NCBI GenBank assembly: GCA_023432475.1 | Contig: JAEYUN010000021.1 | Span: forward strand, 1 to 50,378 | Reading direction: 5' to 3' | Length of the DNA: 50,378 nt | From: Candidatus Parcubacteria bacterium | GTDB lineage: Bacteria > Patescibacteriota > Saccharimonadia > Saccharimonadales > Saccharimonadaceae | Shown: one piece after another, positions 1-7,867 of the stretch | How the letters are laid out: each line of letters opens with the position of its first letter | Numbering within the stretch: the stretch's first letter is position 1 | Made by a program: the position numbers and the translations under genes | Notes under the pieces: generated by a model | What the model was told of the DNA's origin: nothing | Database searches by the model: none | The model's input: the letters and a program-made list of their open reading frames with translations, nothing else

Positions 1-371
1 GACACGACTTCCCTTCTTCACAGCTGCCAGAGCGGGTCTCAGACAGCCTGAGGGCCAATGTTGCGGCCAGCTTCCAACGCACGGCCGTAGAAACCTTGGT
101 TGAAAATACCCTGCGCGCTTACAATGATTTTTCGCCTAACTCGGTAGTTATAGCTGGCGGGGTAGCTGCCAACCAGGAACTCCGCCGACAGCTGAGCGAC
201 GCTTTGCCGATTAATATTGAGTATGCGCCGATGAGTCTATGCACCGACAATGCCGCCATGATAGCCGCTCTTGCCTGTTATCATGCTCAAGCAGTTGAGC
301 CGACCGATCCATTTGAGCTAGAGGTACTGCCTTCCATCTCGATGTCCCAGACGGCCTGGGCTAAAGTATAA
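1..371 (+). CDS. tsaD: TsaD, C-terminal part (tRNA t6A37 threonylcarbamoyltransferase)
   Basis: The reading frame is open from the window edge, so the gene is cut at its 5' end and only about 122 C-terminal residues are present. TsaD transfers the threonylcarbamoyl group to A37 of ANN-decoding tRNAs in the cytoplasm. Two family hallmarks are visible: the segment VVIAGGVAANQELRRQL and, further on, CTDNAAMIA, whose Asp belongs to the metal site of the ASKHA fold. The stop codon overlaps the next start by one base (TAATG), so translational coupling with the FemAB-like gene is likely. The identification is firm; the rest of the gene lies outside the window. Confidence 0.93.
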   Translation, partial: HDFPSSQLPERVSDSLRANVAASFQRTAVETLVENTLRAYNDFSPNSVVIAGGVAANQELRRQLSDALPINIEYAPMSLCTDNAAMIAALACYHAQAVEPTDPFELEVLPSISMSQTAWAKV

Positions 372-1303
372 TGAGCCTTATGATTACCCCGCACTTCTTG
401 CAGTCTACCGCTTGGGAAAAGTTTCAAAATAACCTTGGCCGGCGGACTATTCGACGTCAAGGTGACGGCTGGTCGTACTTAGCCGTCGTTGAACACACGG
501 CTGGTATGACGCGTTTATATTGTCCGTACGGTCCCACGGTTGAGTCGATCAAGGCGCTGGAGCGAGCGCTCCTCTCTCTGAGAAGCGAGGCCAAAACGGA
601 GCGAGCGGCTTACTTACGGATTCAGCCTGTAGGTGTTGACTTAAATACAACGACACTAATAGGCCACAAACTTCGCGCCGTCGATTATTCTCAGCCCGAA
701 GCGACTCGTTTGATTGATCTCAGTCGCCCGCTCGATGAAATATATGCCGATATCAGCCAAAGCAAACGCAGTATTTGCCGGAACTATCAGAATAAAGGGC
801 TGGTTTACTCATCGAGCTACGACCCCAAAGATATTGACAAGCTGCTACCGCTGTTACACGAAGTCGCAGTCCGCAACCAGATTTCCATTCATAGCGATAA
901 TTATCTGCGCACCCAAGCTAACGCCCTTATACCCGATCACGCTTCCCTACACTTCATGAAGTTTGAAGACGACATAATCGCTTCGGCTTTAGTCTTCGAA
1001 GACGCAACGACTAACTATTACGCCCACGCCGGCAACACCAATCAGCACCGCAACCTATCGGCCAATACCGCCTTGGTTGGCGAGTTGATTCGTCGGGCTA
1101 AGGATCAAGGCAAACTCTTCTTCGATCTCTACGGCGTAGCGCCCACCGATGACCCCTCTCATCCCTGGGCGGGCGTGAGTCGCTTTAAGGAAAGCTTTGG
1201 CGGTTATATGGTCAAATATAACCACACTTATGAAATTGGATTATCGACCATACCCTACGCAATATACCGGTTCGCTCGCCAACTAGTTCGGTTCAAGAGA
1301 TAG
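371..1303 (+). CDS. FemAB-family peptidoglycan bridge ligase (first of two)
   Basis: A 310-residue protein of the FemA/FemX/MurM family: cytoplasmic GNAT-fold enzymes that use aminoacyl-tRNA to add amino acids to the peptidoglycan stem peptide. Family signs are a central ISQSKRSICRNYQ-type region (about residues 128-142) and the C-terminal segment FDLYGVAPTDDPSHPWAG followed by FKESFGG (about 250-277). A second in-frame ATG lies three codons in and could be the true start. It is coupled to tsaD by a 1-nt overlap, and its stop overlaps the stop of the opposing FemAB-like gene by 11 bp. The amino acid transferred cannot be told from sequence. Family assignment is strong, exact role inferred. 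Confidence 0.85.
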   Translation: MSLMITPHFLQSTAWEKFQNNLGRRTIRRQGDGWSYLAVVEHTAGMTRLYCPYGPTVESIKALERALLSLRSEAKTERAAYLRIQPVGVDLNTTTLIGHKLRAVDYSQPEATRLIDLSRPLDEIYADISQSKRSICRNYQNKGLVYSSSYDPKDIDKLLPLLHEVAVRNQISIHSDNYLRTQANALIPDHASLHFMKFEDDIIASALVFEDATTNYYAHAGNTNQHRNLSANTALVGELIRRAKDQGKLFFDLYGVAPTDDPSHPWAGVSRFKESFGGYMVKYNHTYEIGLSTIPYAIYRFARQLVRFKR

Positions 1304-2300
1304 TATCGTCCCGGCGGTGTTTCTTGGAACGAAGACGGCTACGGATACGTAGTAGGCGGTACCAAAGACCGTACGCCGGTGATAATTTCCAGTCGAAAGT
1401 CCCAGCTGAGCGATAGGTTTGAGGGGCGAAGCCGCTCTTAAAGGCATTATGCTCACCGCCCAAGAGTCCATTCAGGTCGTAACGGCTTACTCCCCACTGC
1501 TTGATGCGGCGGATAGCCTCCCATTTGACGGCGTATTCGGCGCTCAACTCCTGCCCGCGCTGACTGACACCGTCATAGAGTTCGAAAGCGACTGACTCAG
1601 TTACAACCAGCCAAACGAAAGCTACAAGGCTGTTTCCGTCATCAAAACAGCCGAAAATAACCGAATGATCACCCATTTTGTCGTGCAGATCGTAGTAGTA
1701 CTGGTCTTTATGTAAGCTAAAGCCCTCACGCTGGGCGGTTTGCTTGTATATATCTAAACAGGCCGTTATATCATCGGGGTTACCAAGTTTCTTGATAGTC
1801 AGGTTGTTGCCGGCAGCTTGACGAATATGCGACCTAGTATCGGGGCTCATCTCGGCCAATATACTGCCGTCGGCTCGGTCTAAGCTAATAACTACGGTCT
1901 CGGCCAGTAATATTGAGTTGCTGCTTTCGCGCCACTCCTCCCCCACTGGCGGTTGGTCACTGTCGGGCTCAACAGTAATAGCGACGGCTTTATGAGCTCG
2001 CTTGACGTAGGCTATCAGCTGTTCGTATACAGCAGCGGCATGGTCGTTGCTAACAATCACGGGTCCGCGTGGTACGTACAACAGCGGTGCGAAAGGCTTT
2101 GGCAAGGTACGGATAAGTAGTTGCACCGCGCCAATGGAATCATCGTCTTCTACCACGAAAAAACGCTCGACTTGCCAGTTGTAGCCGGCTTTTAGATCTC
2201 CCCAGCCCCACAACTGCAGTGGATGTCCGTTGTTTGCTAGGATAAATTCATCCCATTGAACTTTGCTATCGCACTTCTCTATCCGATACGTCTTCTCCAT
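1293..2300 (-). CDS. FemAB-family peptidoglycan bridge ligase (second of two)
   Basis: A 335-residue second FemAB-type protein, convergent with the first. It has the SPDTRSHIRQAAGNNL stretch (about residues 150-165), matching the acceptor-domain motif, and YDLNGLLGGEHNAFKSGF (about 273-290), the family C-terminal signature. Two different FemAB proteins side by side suggest an interpeptide bridge of at least two residues, added in sequence; this is inference. A TATACT hexamer at 2308-2313 lies only 7 nt before the ATG and no Shine-Dalgarno is present, so the mRNA is probably leaderless. The 3' ends of the two femAB-like genes overlap by 11 bp. Confidence 0.83.
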   Translation of the reverse strand: MEKTYRIEKCDSKVQWDEFILANNGHPLQLWGWGDLKAGYNWQVERFFVVEDDDSIGAVQLLIRTLPKPFAPLLYVPRGPVIVSNDHAAAVYEQLIAYVKRAHKAVAITVEPDSDQPPVGEEWRESSNSILLAETVVISLDRADGSILAEMSPDTRSHIRQAAGNNLTIKKLGNPDDITACLDIYKQTAQREGFSLHKDQYYYDLHDKMGDHSVIFGCFDDGNSLVAFVWLVVTESVAFELYDGVSQRGQELSAEYAVKWEAIRRIKQWGVSRYDLNGLLGGEHNAFKSGFAPQTYRSAGTFDWKLSPAYGLWYRLLRIRSRLRSKKHRRDDTIS

Positions 2301-2378
2301 ATTTTTAAGTATACCCCGCTACCCGGACGATAACCAGTCCGATATCGTGTCGCCTACTACCGTTGGTCCGCGGCTGTA

Positions 2379-2387
2379 TGGTATAAT
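2379..2387 (+). promoter_or_regulatory. Extended -10 promoter of valS
   Basis: TG-G-TATAAT (hexamer 2382-2387) with no convincing -35. It predicts a start near 2394 and a leader of about 130 nt before valS, in contrast to the leaderless pattern of neighbouring genes. Confidence 0.6.
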
Positions 2388-2404
2388 CAAACCTGAAAAC
2401 ACAA

Positions 2405-2477
2405 ACGTGAAATTTTGGGCAAAATCAAGGGGTATTTGGGATAATGCCAAGTTTGTTTTTGTTAAAAAATTTCACGT
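2405..2477 (+). promoter_or_regulatory. valS leader with a 12-bp perfect inverted repeat
   Basis: ACGTGAAATTTT (2405-2416) and its exact complement AAAATTTCACGT (2466-2477) would close a 49-nt loop in the valS leader. The loop can form a smaller stem around 2415-2420 and 2446-2450. No T-box sequence is seen. A 14-codon ORF (2444-2488) sits inside it but has no Val codons. The function is unknown; the placement suggests control of valS. Confidence 0.5.
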
Positions 2478-2522
2478 GTAATTTATGAGAATGTTCCTTG
2501 TTTTACAGTTAGGAAATAAAAT

Positions 2523-5087
2523 ATGAAGCTACCAAAAGTTTACGACCCGGCCGCTTATGAACCCAATATATATGCTCTCTGGGAAACCAGCGGCGCATTC
2601 CGTCCAACAGGGAAGGGTGAGCCTTATGGTATCGTTATGCCACCACTAAATTCCAACGGTGACGCCCACATGGGACATGCTCTGATGGCCGATTTAGAAG
2701 ATATCCTGATTCGCTATTACCGTATGAAAGGGCGCGATACTATCTACATACCCGGAACCGATCATGCCGGGTTTGAAACCTGGGTGGTGTATGAAAGGGA
2801 ATTGACTAAACAGGGAAAGAGCCGGTTTGACTATAGCCGCGAGGAGCTTTACGCGCAGGTGTGGGATTTCGTCGCTGCCAACAGAGGTAATATTGAGTTG
2901 CAGTTACGGGCTTTAGGCGTTAGCGCTAGCTGGGAAGACTCAGTTTTCACGCTCGACAAAAAAGTTATCGACACCACTTACGAAACTTTTAAGCAGCTGT
3001 GGGACGAGGGTTTGATTTACAGGGGTGAGCGCATTGTTAACTATTGCACTAAACATCAAACCAGTTTCGCGGATATAGAAGTCGTCTACAAAGAATTGCC
3101 CGGCAAGTTATACTACGTGTCATACCCCTTACTTGATCGCATGGGTGATATTACGGTGGCGACAACACGTCCGGAAACGATGCTGGGGGATACGGCTATT
3201 GCCGTTCACCCTGACGATGAGCGCTACAAACACTTGATAGGGGCTACCGTACAGGTTCCGATAGTTCACCGTGAAGTGCCAGTCGTAGCCGATGAGGCAG
3301 TCGATCCGGCTTTCGGTACGGGGGCGGTTAAGGTTACGCCAGCCCATGATCCGCTGGACTTTGAAATCGGCCAGCGCCACAAGTTGCCGGTTATTCAGGT
3401 GATTGACTTTGACGGTACTATTACGGCCGAGGCGTATAGCCCACTAGCAGGGCAGGGTATAGAACAGGCGCGGGCAGCAGTGGTTGACGCCTTGGAGTCG
3501 GAAGAACTCCTCAAGAAAATCGAAGATCATCCTCATAGCGTCGGTCACTGCTACAAATGCGGCACTGTCATTCAGCCACTGGTTAAAGATCAATGGTTTA
3601 TTAAAATGGAGTCATTTGCTAAACGGGCCAAACAAGCCATCGAAGACGGAGCTATTCGCTTCGTACCCGAGAATAAAGGACGCCTACTGGTGCAATACCT
3701 CGATAAATTGCGTGACTGGAATTTGTCACGCCAAATACCGTGGGGTATTCCGATACCGGCTTTTCAAAATGAAGATGACCACAACGATTGGATATTCGAT
3801 GCTCGCGTCGAGCAAGCCACGATAGAAGTCGATGGCAAAATCTACCGTCGAGACGAAGATACGTTCGATACTTGGTTCAGTTCAGGTCAATGGCCGTATA
3901 TCACAACCAACTACCTAGAAAATACCTCTTCTGAGACCGCAGGAAGCTCGCTATCACGTTTTTATCCCGGAGCCGTCCTTGAGACTGGTGCGGATATTTT
4001 ATACGCCTGGGTGGCTCGTATGATTATATTTGGCTTGTATCGGACCGACCAGGTGCCTTTCAAGGAAGTCTATCTACACGGTTTAGTGCTAGATGAACAC
4101 GGCCAGAAAATGAGTAAAAGCAAAGGCAATGTTCTTAATCCCATGGCCACTATTGCCGAATATGGCTCCGACGCTCTTCGTCTCGGGCTGGTTATGAATC
4201 GTAGTGCCGGACAGAACCAAGCTTTCTCGACCGCGACCGTTATGGCGGGGCGCAAGTTTTGCAACAAGCTCTGGAACATTGCGCGGTTTATTGAGCCGCA
4301 GCTAGAAGGTTTTGGTGAAGCCAAACCACAGCCCCAAACCGTGGCTGAACACTGGATATTAGCCCGATTAGACCAGGCCAGGCAAGGCATAGACAAGTTA
4401 ATGGCTGACTATCGTTTCGCCGAAGCGGCCGACGTGGTTTACCATACTGTCTGGCATGACGTAGCTGACTGGTATTTGGAAGCTTCTAAACAAACACCGA
4501 ACAAATCGGTGCTGAGTTGGGTGCTGGAGACTATTTTAAAACTGGCCCATCCTTTCGTCCCATTTGCAACCGAGGCTATCTGGACGACCATGGAAGGGGA
4601 GCGACCGCTGCTCATTTCCAGCCCCTGGCCGACCAAACCGGGCTATGACGCGGAAGAAGCGGCCGAGTTCGAGTCTCTGCAGGCTCTCGTTAGCGAGATC
4701 CGTTTCGTCGCCAGTGAGCTACCGGGCGGTAAACAGAAGTTGGTGTATGAAAATGACCAGCTTATCGACAAATCAGTTGATTTGCTGACACATTTAGCTG
4801 GACTTAAAGAAGTCGCAAAAGTCGAAAAACCTCATGGTCTTCGACTGGCCGTACCGGGCTGTGAAGCTTGGCTTGCCGTAGACGACGAGACTTTGTATGA
4901 GCATCAAACCAAATTGGAAGCCCGTTTAGCCGAGTGTAAAAACCGAATTGGCCAGCTCGAGGGCCGTCTTAAAAACGATAGTTACGTCAAAAATGCCCCG
5001 GACAAGGTCGTACGGGAAACCCGGGACGAACTGAAAACCCAAAAAGAACTGGCCGAGCGGCTAGCTCGGGAGCTTGAAGTAATTTAG
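2523..5087 (+). CDS. valS: Valyl-tRNA synthetase
   Basis: Class I aminoacyl-tRNA synthetase charging tRNA-Val in the cytoplasm. Over 854 residues the order is: HIGH-type motif GDAHMGHAL (about 45-53), the CP1 editing domain with ATTRPETMLGDTA (about 212), a CYKCG zinc-type pair (about 343-347), the KMSKS loop (about 527-531), the anticodon-binding helical domain, and a charged C-terminal coiled coil (about 787-852) that is the valS tRNA-binding arm. Length is a little below the usual 880-950. The ATG follows an AGGA Shine-Dalgarno. The stop codon overlaps the stop of the opposing small gene (shared TTAG). No unusual residues were noticed in the catalytic motifs. Confidence 0.96.
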   Translation: MKLPKVYDPAAYEPNIYALWETSGAFRPTGKGEPYGIVMPPLNSNGDAHMGHALMADLEDILIRYYRMKGRDTIYIPGTDHAGFETWVVYERELTKQGKSRFDYSREELYAQVWDFVAANRGNIELQLRALGVSASWEDSVFTLDKKVIDTTYETFKQLWDEGLIYRGERIVNYCTKHQTSFADIEVVYKELPGKLYYVSYPLLDRMGDITVATTRPETMLGDTAIAVHPDDERYKHLIGATVQVPIVHREVPVVADEAVDPAFGTGAVKVTPAHDPLDFEIGQRHKLPVIQVIDFDGTITAEAYSPLAGQGIEQARAAVVDALESEELLKKIEDHPHSVGHCYKCGTVIQPLVKDQWFIKMESFAKRAKQAIEDGAIRFVPENKGRLLVQYLDKLRDWNLSRQIPWGIPIPAFQNEDDHNDWIFDARVEQATIEVDGKIYRRDEDTFDTWFSSGQWPYITTNYLENTSSETAGSSLSRFYPGAVLETGADILYAWVARMIIFGLYRTDQVPFKEVYLHGLVLDEHGQKMSKSKGNVLNPMATIAEYGSDALRLGLVMNRSAGQNQAFSTATVMAGRKFCNKLWNIARFIEPQLEGFGEAKPQPQTVAEHWILARLDQARQGIDKLMADYRFAEAADVVYHTVWHDVADWYLEASKQTPNKSVLSWVLETILKLAHPFVPFATEAIWTTMEGERPLLISSPWPTKPGYDAEEAAEFESLQALVSEIRFVASELPGGKQKLVYENDQLIDKSVDLLTHLAGLKEVAKVEKPHGLRLAVPGCEAWLAVDDETLYEHQTKLEARLAECKNRIGQLEGRLKNDSYVKNAPDKVVRETRDELKTQKELAERLARELEVI

Positions 5088-5446
5088 CGGCTGAGAGGCA
5101 GGGTGAGGTAAATACCAAGTATCAAGAACTGTTCGCTGAGACGACCCCAAATACCAGGGTCGTTTTCGATAACTTCGTGCGAATCGTCACGAGCTCGAGC
5201 AGTCAACACGGCGGTGTCGCCAACCGATTTAGCGAACGATTTAACGACTTGTTTACTGACGTGGTCGTGTAGCTCTTCGGTAGCTTTTTTGCTGACATCG
5301 TGATAACGAGTTTCTTTAAAGGCGGTATGGTCGCGGTGTCGCACTAAGTCCTTCAAGTGGAGCGACATGACCAAAACGGCGCCAGCTAACAAGTAGGCTA
5401 ACGAGCGGGGAAGATGATTTTGAAATAATGTTTTCGTTTTTGACAT
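5084..5446 (-). CDS. Small membrane protein of unknown function
   Basis: I do not recognise this family. The product is 120 residues when started at the ATG at 5444-5446 (MSKTKTLFQNH); a longer frame begins 13 codons upstream but would overlap the promoter. There is an N-terminal hydrophobic segment (SLAYLLAGAVLVMSLHL, about 15-31), a charged middle rich in His, Asp and Lys, and a second hydrophobic stretch at the C-terminus (FLILGIYLTLPL). A promoter TTGACT-17-TAATAT (hexamer 5457-5462, TG-extended) ends 10 nt before the ATG, predicting a nearly leaderless mRNA. It lies downstream of the ABC exporter genes on the same strand, but has its own promoter. Confidence 0.6.
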   Translation of the reverse strand: MSKTKTLFQNHLPRSLAYLLAGAVLVMSLHLKDLVRHRDHTAFKETRYHDVSKKATEELHDHVSKQVVKSFAKSVGDTAVLTARARDDSHEVIENDPGIWGRLSEQFLILGIYLTLPLSR

Positions 5447-5496
5447 ATAGTAGCCTATATTAGCATAAGCTTTACAAAAAGTCAATTATAGAATGG

Positions 5497-6711
5497 TTAT
5501 TGATATTGTTTGAGTGATTCTATAGGATCTTTGCGGGCGGCTTTGATCGCCGGATAAAGTCCAAAGCCCATACCGACCGCAAACGCCATACCGAGACCAA
5601 TAGAAGTGATTTGCCAAGTCAGGGCTGGCTGAAAAGAAAGCGGCGCGGCTATTAAAAATGCCAAACCGTAGGCCAAGCCAAGTCCGATTAATCCGCCGCC
5701 GAGGCACATGATCAGTGATTCTAGAATGAATTGGCCGAATATGTGGCGGTTAGTGGCACCAAGAGCCTTACGAATACCAATCTCGCGAGTTCGTTCGGTT
5801 ACGCCGACCAGCATGATGTTCATAATACCGATACCGCCCACTACCAGCGTGATACTGGCGACTAGAACCGTCGTCATAATAATGGCGCGAAATAAGCCGC
5901 TGTTATTGGTTGCAATAGAGTCGCCGGCTAAGACACTAAAATCTTTTTCGCCGTTGTGATTGATAAGCAAAGATTGCTCGAGACTAGCTTGAGTTTCAGT
6001 CGGGCTGGTGTCGTCTTTGACTTTGATGATCATTTGCTGAATTTGGGCAATGCCTTGGTTGAAGCTTTTACCGTCGTCAAAACTGACATAAATGGTACGG
6101 TCAAGATCGAGACCCGATAAGTTTATCGGTGTTTTGGTTTGTTTAGTGACACCAATGACGGTGTGAGGGCGGCCTTTGACAGAAATTTGTCGTCCAAGTA
6201 CTTGGTCGGTACCGAAAAGCTCGAGGGCCAGGTTGCTGCCGATAACTGCAGTGTTGCGGTCAGTGCGATTGTCGATGAACTGGCCGGTACTGATTTTTAG
6301 ATCTAATATGTCGATGAATTCCGGTGTGGTAGCGATGATTGGCGCTGCCGCCAGAGGACGGTTATCGGTTCGAACGCTGCCGTCAAGAATCATAATGGGT
6401 GAAACTTGTTCGACTGCACTATCGAGCTGGACAGTATTGAGGTCGAGCTCGGTCAAGGAAGTTGTGATTGCAATGCCGTAAGGGTTATAAGCCCTAAAAT
6501 CCAGTAGTTGATCGGTTGTATAACCTGGTTTTATTAGCATAACTTTATTACCGAGCTCATCGACTTGACGTCGTACGGTAGTCTCTGCGCCACCGCCCAG
6601 CGACAGTACGAGCGTTATCGAGGCTACGCCAATGATAATACCCAGCGTGGTTAGGCCTGTCCGGACACGGTTCATTCTGAGCGATTGGAGGGCGATTCGG
6701 TATTGGAACAT
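5497..6711 (-). CDS. MacB/FtsX-type ABC transporter permease
   Basis: A 404-residue permease with the MacB topology: TM1 near residues 15-38 inside the typical opening YRIALQSLRMNRVRTG followed by LGIIIGVASI, a large extracytoplasmic domain (about 45-270), then three TMs (about 277-300, 330-358, 367-390). TERTREIGIRKALGA after TM2 is the FtsX-family signature loop. The start chosen is the ATG at 6709-6711, 4 nt after the ATPase stop; a frame beginning 19 codons upstream would overlap the ATPase by 53 nt and does not match the family opening. With the ATPase it forms an exporter or mechanotransmission complex acting on lipoproteins, peptides or cell-wall hydrolases. The substrate cannot be read from sequence. 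Confidence 0.9.
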   Translation of the reverse strand: MFQYRIALQSLRMNRVRTGLTTLGIIIGVASITLVLSLGGGAETTVRRQVDELGNKVMLIKPGYTTDQLLDFRAYNPYGIAITTSLTELDLNTVQLDSAVEQVSPIMILDGSVRTDNRPLAAAPIIATTPEFIDILDLKISTGQFIDNRTDRNTAVIGSNLALELFGTDQVLGRQISVKGRPHTVIGVTKQTKTPINLSGLDLDRTIYVSFDDGKSFNQGIAQIQQMIIKVKDDTSPTETQASLEQSLLINHNGEKDFSVLAGDSIATNNSGLFRAIIMTTVLVASITLVVGGIGIMNIMLVGVTERTREIGIRKALGATNRHIFGQFILESLIMCLGGGLIGLGLAYGLAFLIAAPLSFQPALTWQITSIGLGMAFAVGMGFGLYPAIKAARKDPIESLKQYQ

Positions 6712-6715
6712 CTTG

Positions 6716-7522
6716 TTAGACGGCTCCTTCGCCGAGGGCGTTTTTGACGGCATGCTTGAGCGTGACACTGAGAGCTCGTTTCTTTAGTTTTTTCGAGGTG
6801 GGGATCTGTTTGGCGCTATCGGAGGCGATTCGGCCGTCTTTCATTTGGATAATTCGACTGGCGTAACTGGTCAAGTCGGGGTTGTGGGTTACCATGACGA
6901 TGGTATTGCCCTTGCTGTGGATGTCGCGTAGCTCATTCATGATCAGTTCACTAGACTTACTGTCTAGGTTGCCGGTTGGTTCGTCGGCCAGGATGATTGA
7001 CGGGTCGTTGACGAGCGCCCGGGCGATCGCCACGCGTTGAGCCTGGCCGCCCGATAACTGGTGCGGCATGTAGTATTCCCGTTCTTGTAGTTCGAAAGTC
7101 TTCAAAACTTTACTGGCTCGGCGCAGCTTGTTGTAGCGGAAAGCTCGACGGTAGTTAAGCGGTAGGGCGACGTTTTCGATAACGTTGAGGCGGGAGACTA
7201 GGTTGAAATTCTGGAAAATAAAACCGATCTGGTTGGCGCGAATATGGGCTTGTTCGCGGCTGGACAGGTCTTCGACTGGTCGCCCGTCCAAAGCATAACG
7301 ACCGCTGGTAGCTGAGTCGAGTAGGCCAATCAAGTTGAGCAGGGTAGTTTTGCCGCAACCGCTTGGTCCCATGATGGCAACGAATTCACCTTTTTGAATC
7401 ACCAGATCCACCTGGTCTAGCGCTGTCACGCTGGTATCATCCTCGCCGTAGATCTTGGTCAAGGCACTAAGTTCAATCACGGGGAGGGTGGTTTGGGGCG
7501 GTATTTTCTTCTTTTTTGCCAT
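6716..7522 (-). CDS. MacB/LolD-type ABC transporter ATP-binding protein
   Basis: A 268-residue nucleotide-binding subunit with Walker [10 protein letters not shown] (about 52-60), signature [15 protein letters not shown] (about 152), Walker [12 protein letters not shown] (about 177) and the switch histidine in VTHNPDL (about 209). It pairs with the permease encoded 4 nt downstream. The C-terminus has about 35 extra basic residues beyond the usual LolD/MacB core. The hexamer TATACT (7530-7535) is 7 nt upstream of the ATG with no Shine-Dalgarno, so the operon mRNA is probably leaderless. Confidence 0.93.
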   Translation of the reverse strand: MAKKKKIPPQTTLPVIELSALTKIYGEDDTSVTALDQVDLVIQKGEFVAIMGPSGCGKTTLLNLIGLLDSATSGRYALDGRPVEDLSSREQAHIRANQIGFIFQNFNLVSRLNVIENVALPLNYRRAFRYNKLRRASKVLKTFELQEREYYMPHQLSGGQAQRVAIARALVNDPSIILADEPTGNLDSKSSELIMNELRDIHSKGNTIVMVTHNPDLTSYASRIIQMKDGRIASDSAKQIPTSKKLKKRALSVTLKHAVKNALGEGAV

Positions 7523-7618
7523 TACTTCTAGTATAGGCGTCCGCGAAGGGCTTGTTCAAGGGGAGAAACACTAATTACAACATAGCATTAAGCCTTTAAG
7601 GGCTTTGCACGTTCACTC

Positions 7619-7627
7619 TGTTATACT
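7619..7627 (+). promoter_or_regulatory. Promoter of tRNA-Ser
   Basis: TG-T-TATACT, an extended -10, 11 bp before the mature tRNA 5' end, with no good -35. The same TGTTATACT core recurs before argS, orn and ychF. Confidence 0.55.
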
Positions 7628-7638
7628 TGAGTTGGTAA

Positions 7639-7730
7639 GGAAGAGTGTCCGAGTGGCTGAAGGAGCACGCTTGGAAAGCGTGTGTGCGGCGCAAGTCGTA
7701 CCGCGGGTTCGAATCCCGCCTCTTCCGCCA
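7639..7730 (+). tRNA. tRNA-Ser(GGA)
   Basis: A complete class II tRNA. The acceptor GGAAGAG pairs with CTCTTCC, the anticodon loop is TTGGAAA giving anticodon GGA (reads UCC and UCU), there is a long variable arm, the T loop is GTTCGAATC, and the discriminator is G with CCA encoded in the DNA (7728-7730). Confidence 0.97.
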
Positions 7731-7734
7731 GCTG

Positions 7735-7867
7735 TGCTATACTTTATATACATGAAGCGATTCATGGGTGATGGTGGTAGTCGTTCGGTTGGGTACCATT
7801 TATCAACCCCTAAAACGACCCGACGGGTCGCTTTTTTAGTTGCTAAAAAAAGAAAGGTGAGCTCAAA
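7735..7867 (+). promoter_or_regulatory. pyrG promoter and attenuator-like leader
   Basis: TG-C-TATACT (7735-7743) predicts a start near 7750, so the intrinsic terminator at 7816-7837 falls inside the pyrG leader, about 30 nt before the GTG. An alternative helix, TCGTTCGG (7781-7788) with CCGACGG (7820-7826, one bulge), would consume the terminator loop and arms. This arrangement suggests attenuation, but the terminator could also serve read-through from the tRNA. Confidence 0.45.
7816..7837 (+). terminator. Intrinsic terminator between tRNA-Ser and pyrG
   Basis: Stem CGACCC / GGGTCG with a GAC loop, followed by C and six T. Confidence 0.8.

Noticed and set aside
2444..2488. 14-codon valS leader peptide
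   Set aside because: No valine codons and only a distant Shine-Dalgarno; kept as part of the leader description.
2301..2522. T-box riboswitch before valS
   Set aside because: No T-box AGGGTGGNACCGCG-like sequence or specifier structure could be found.
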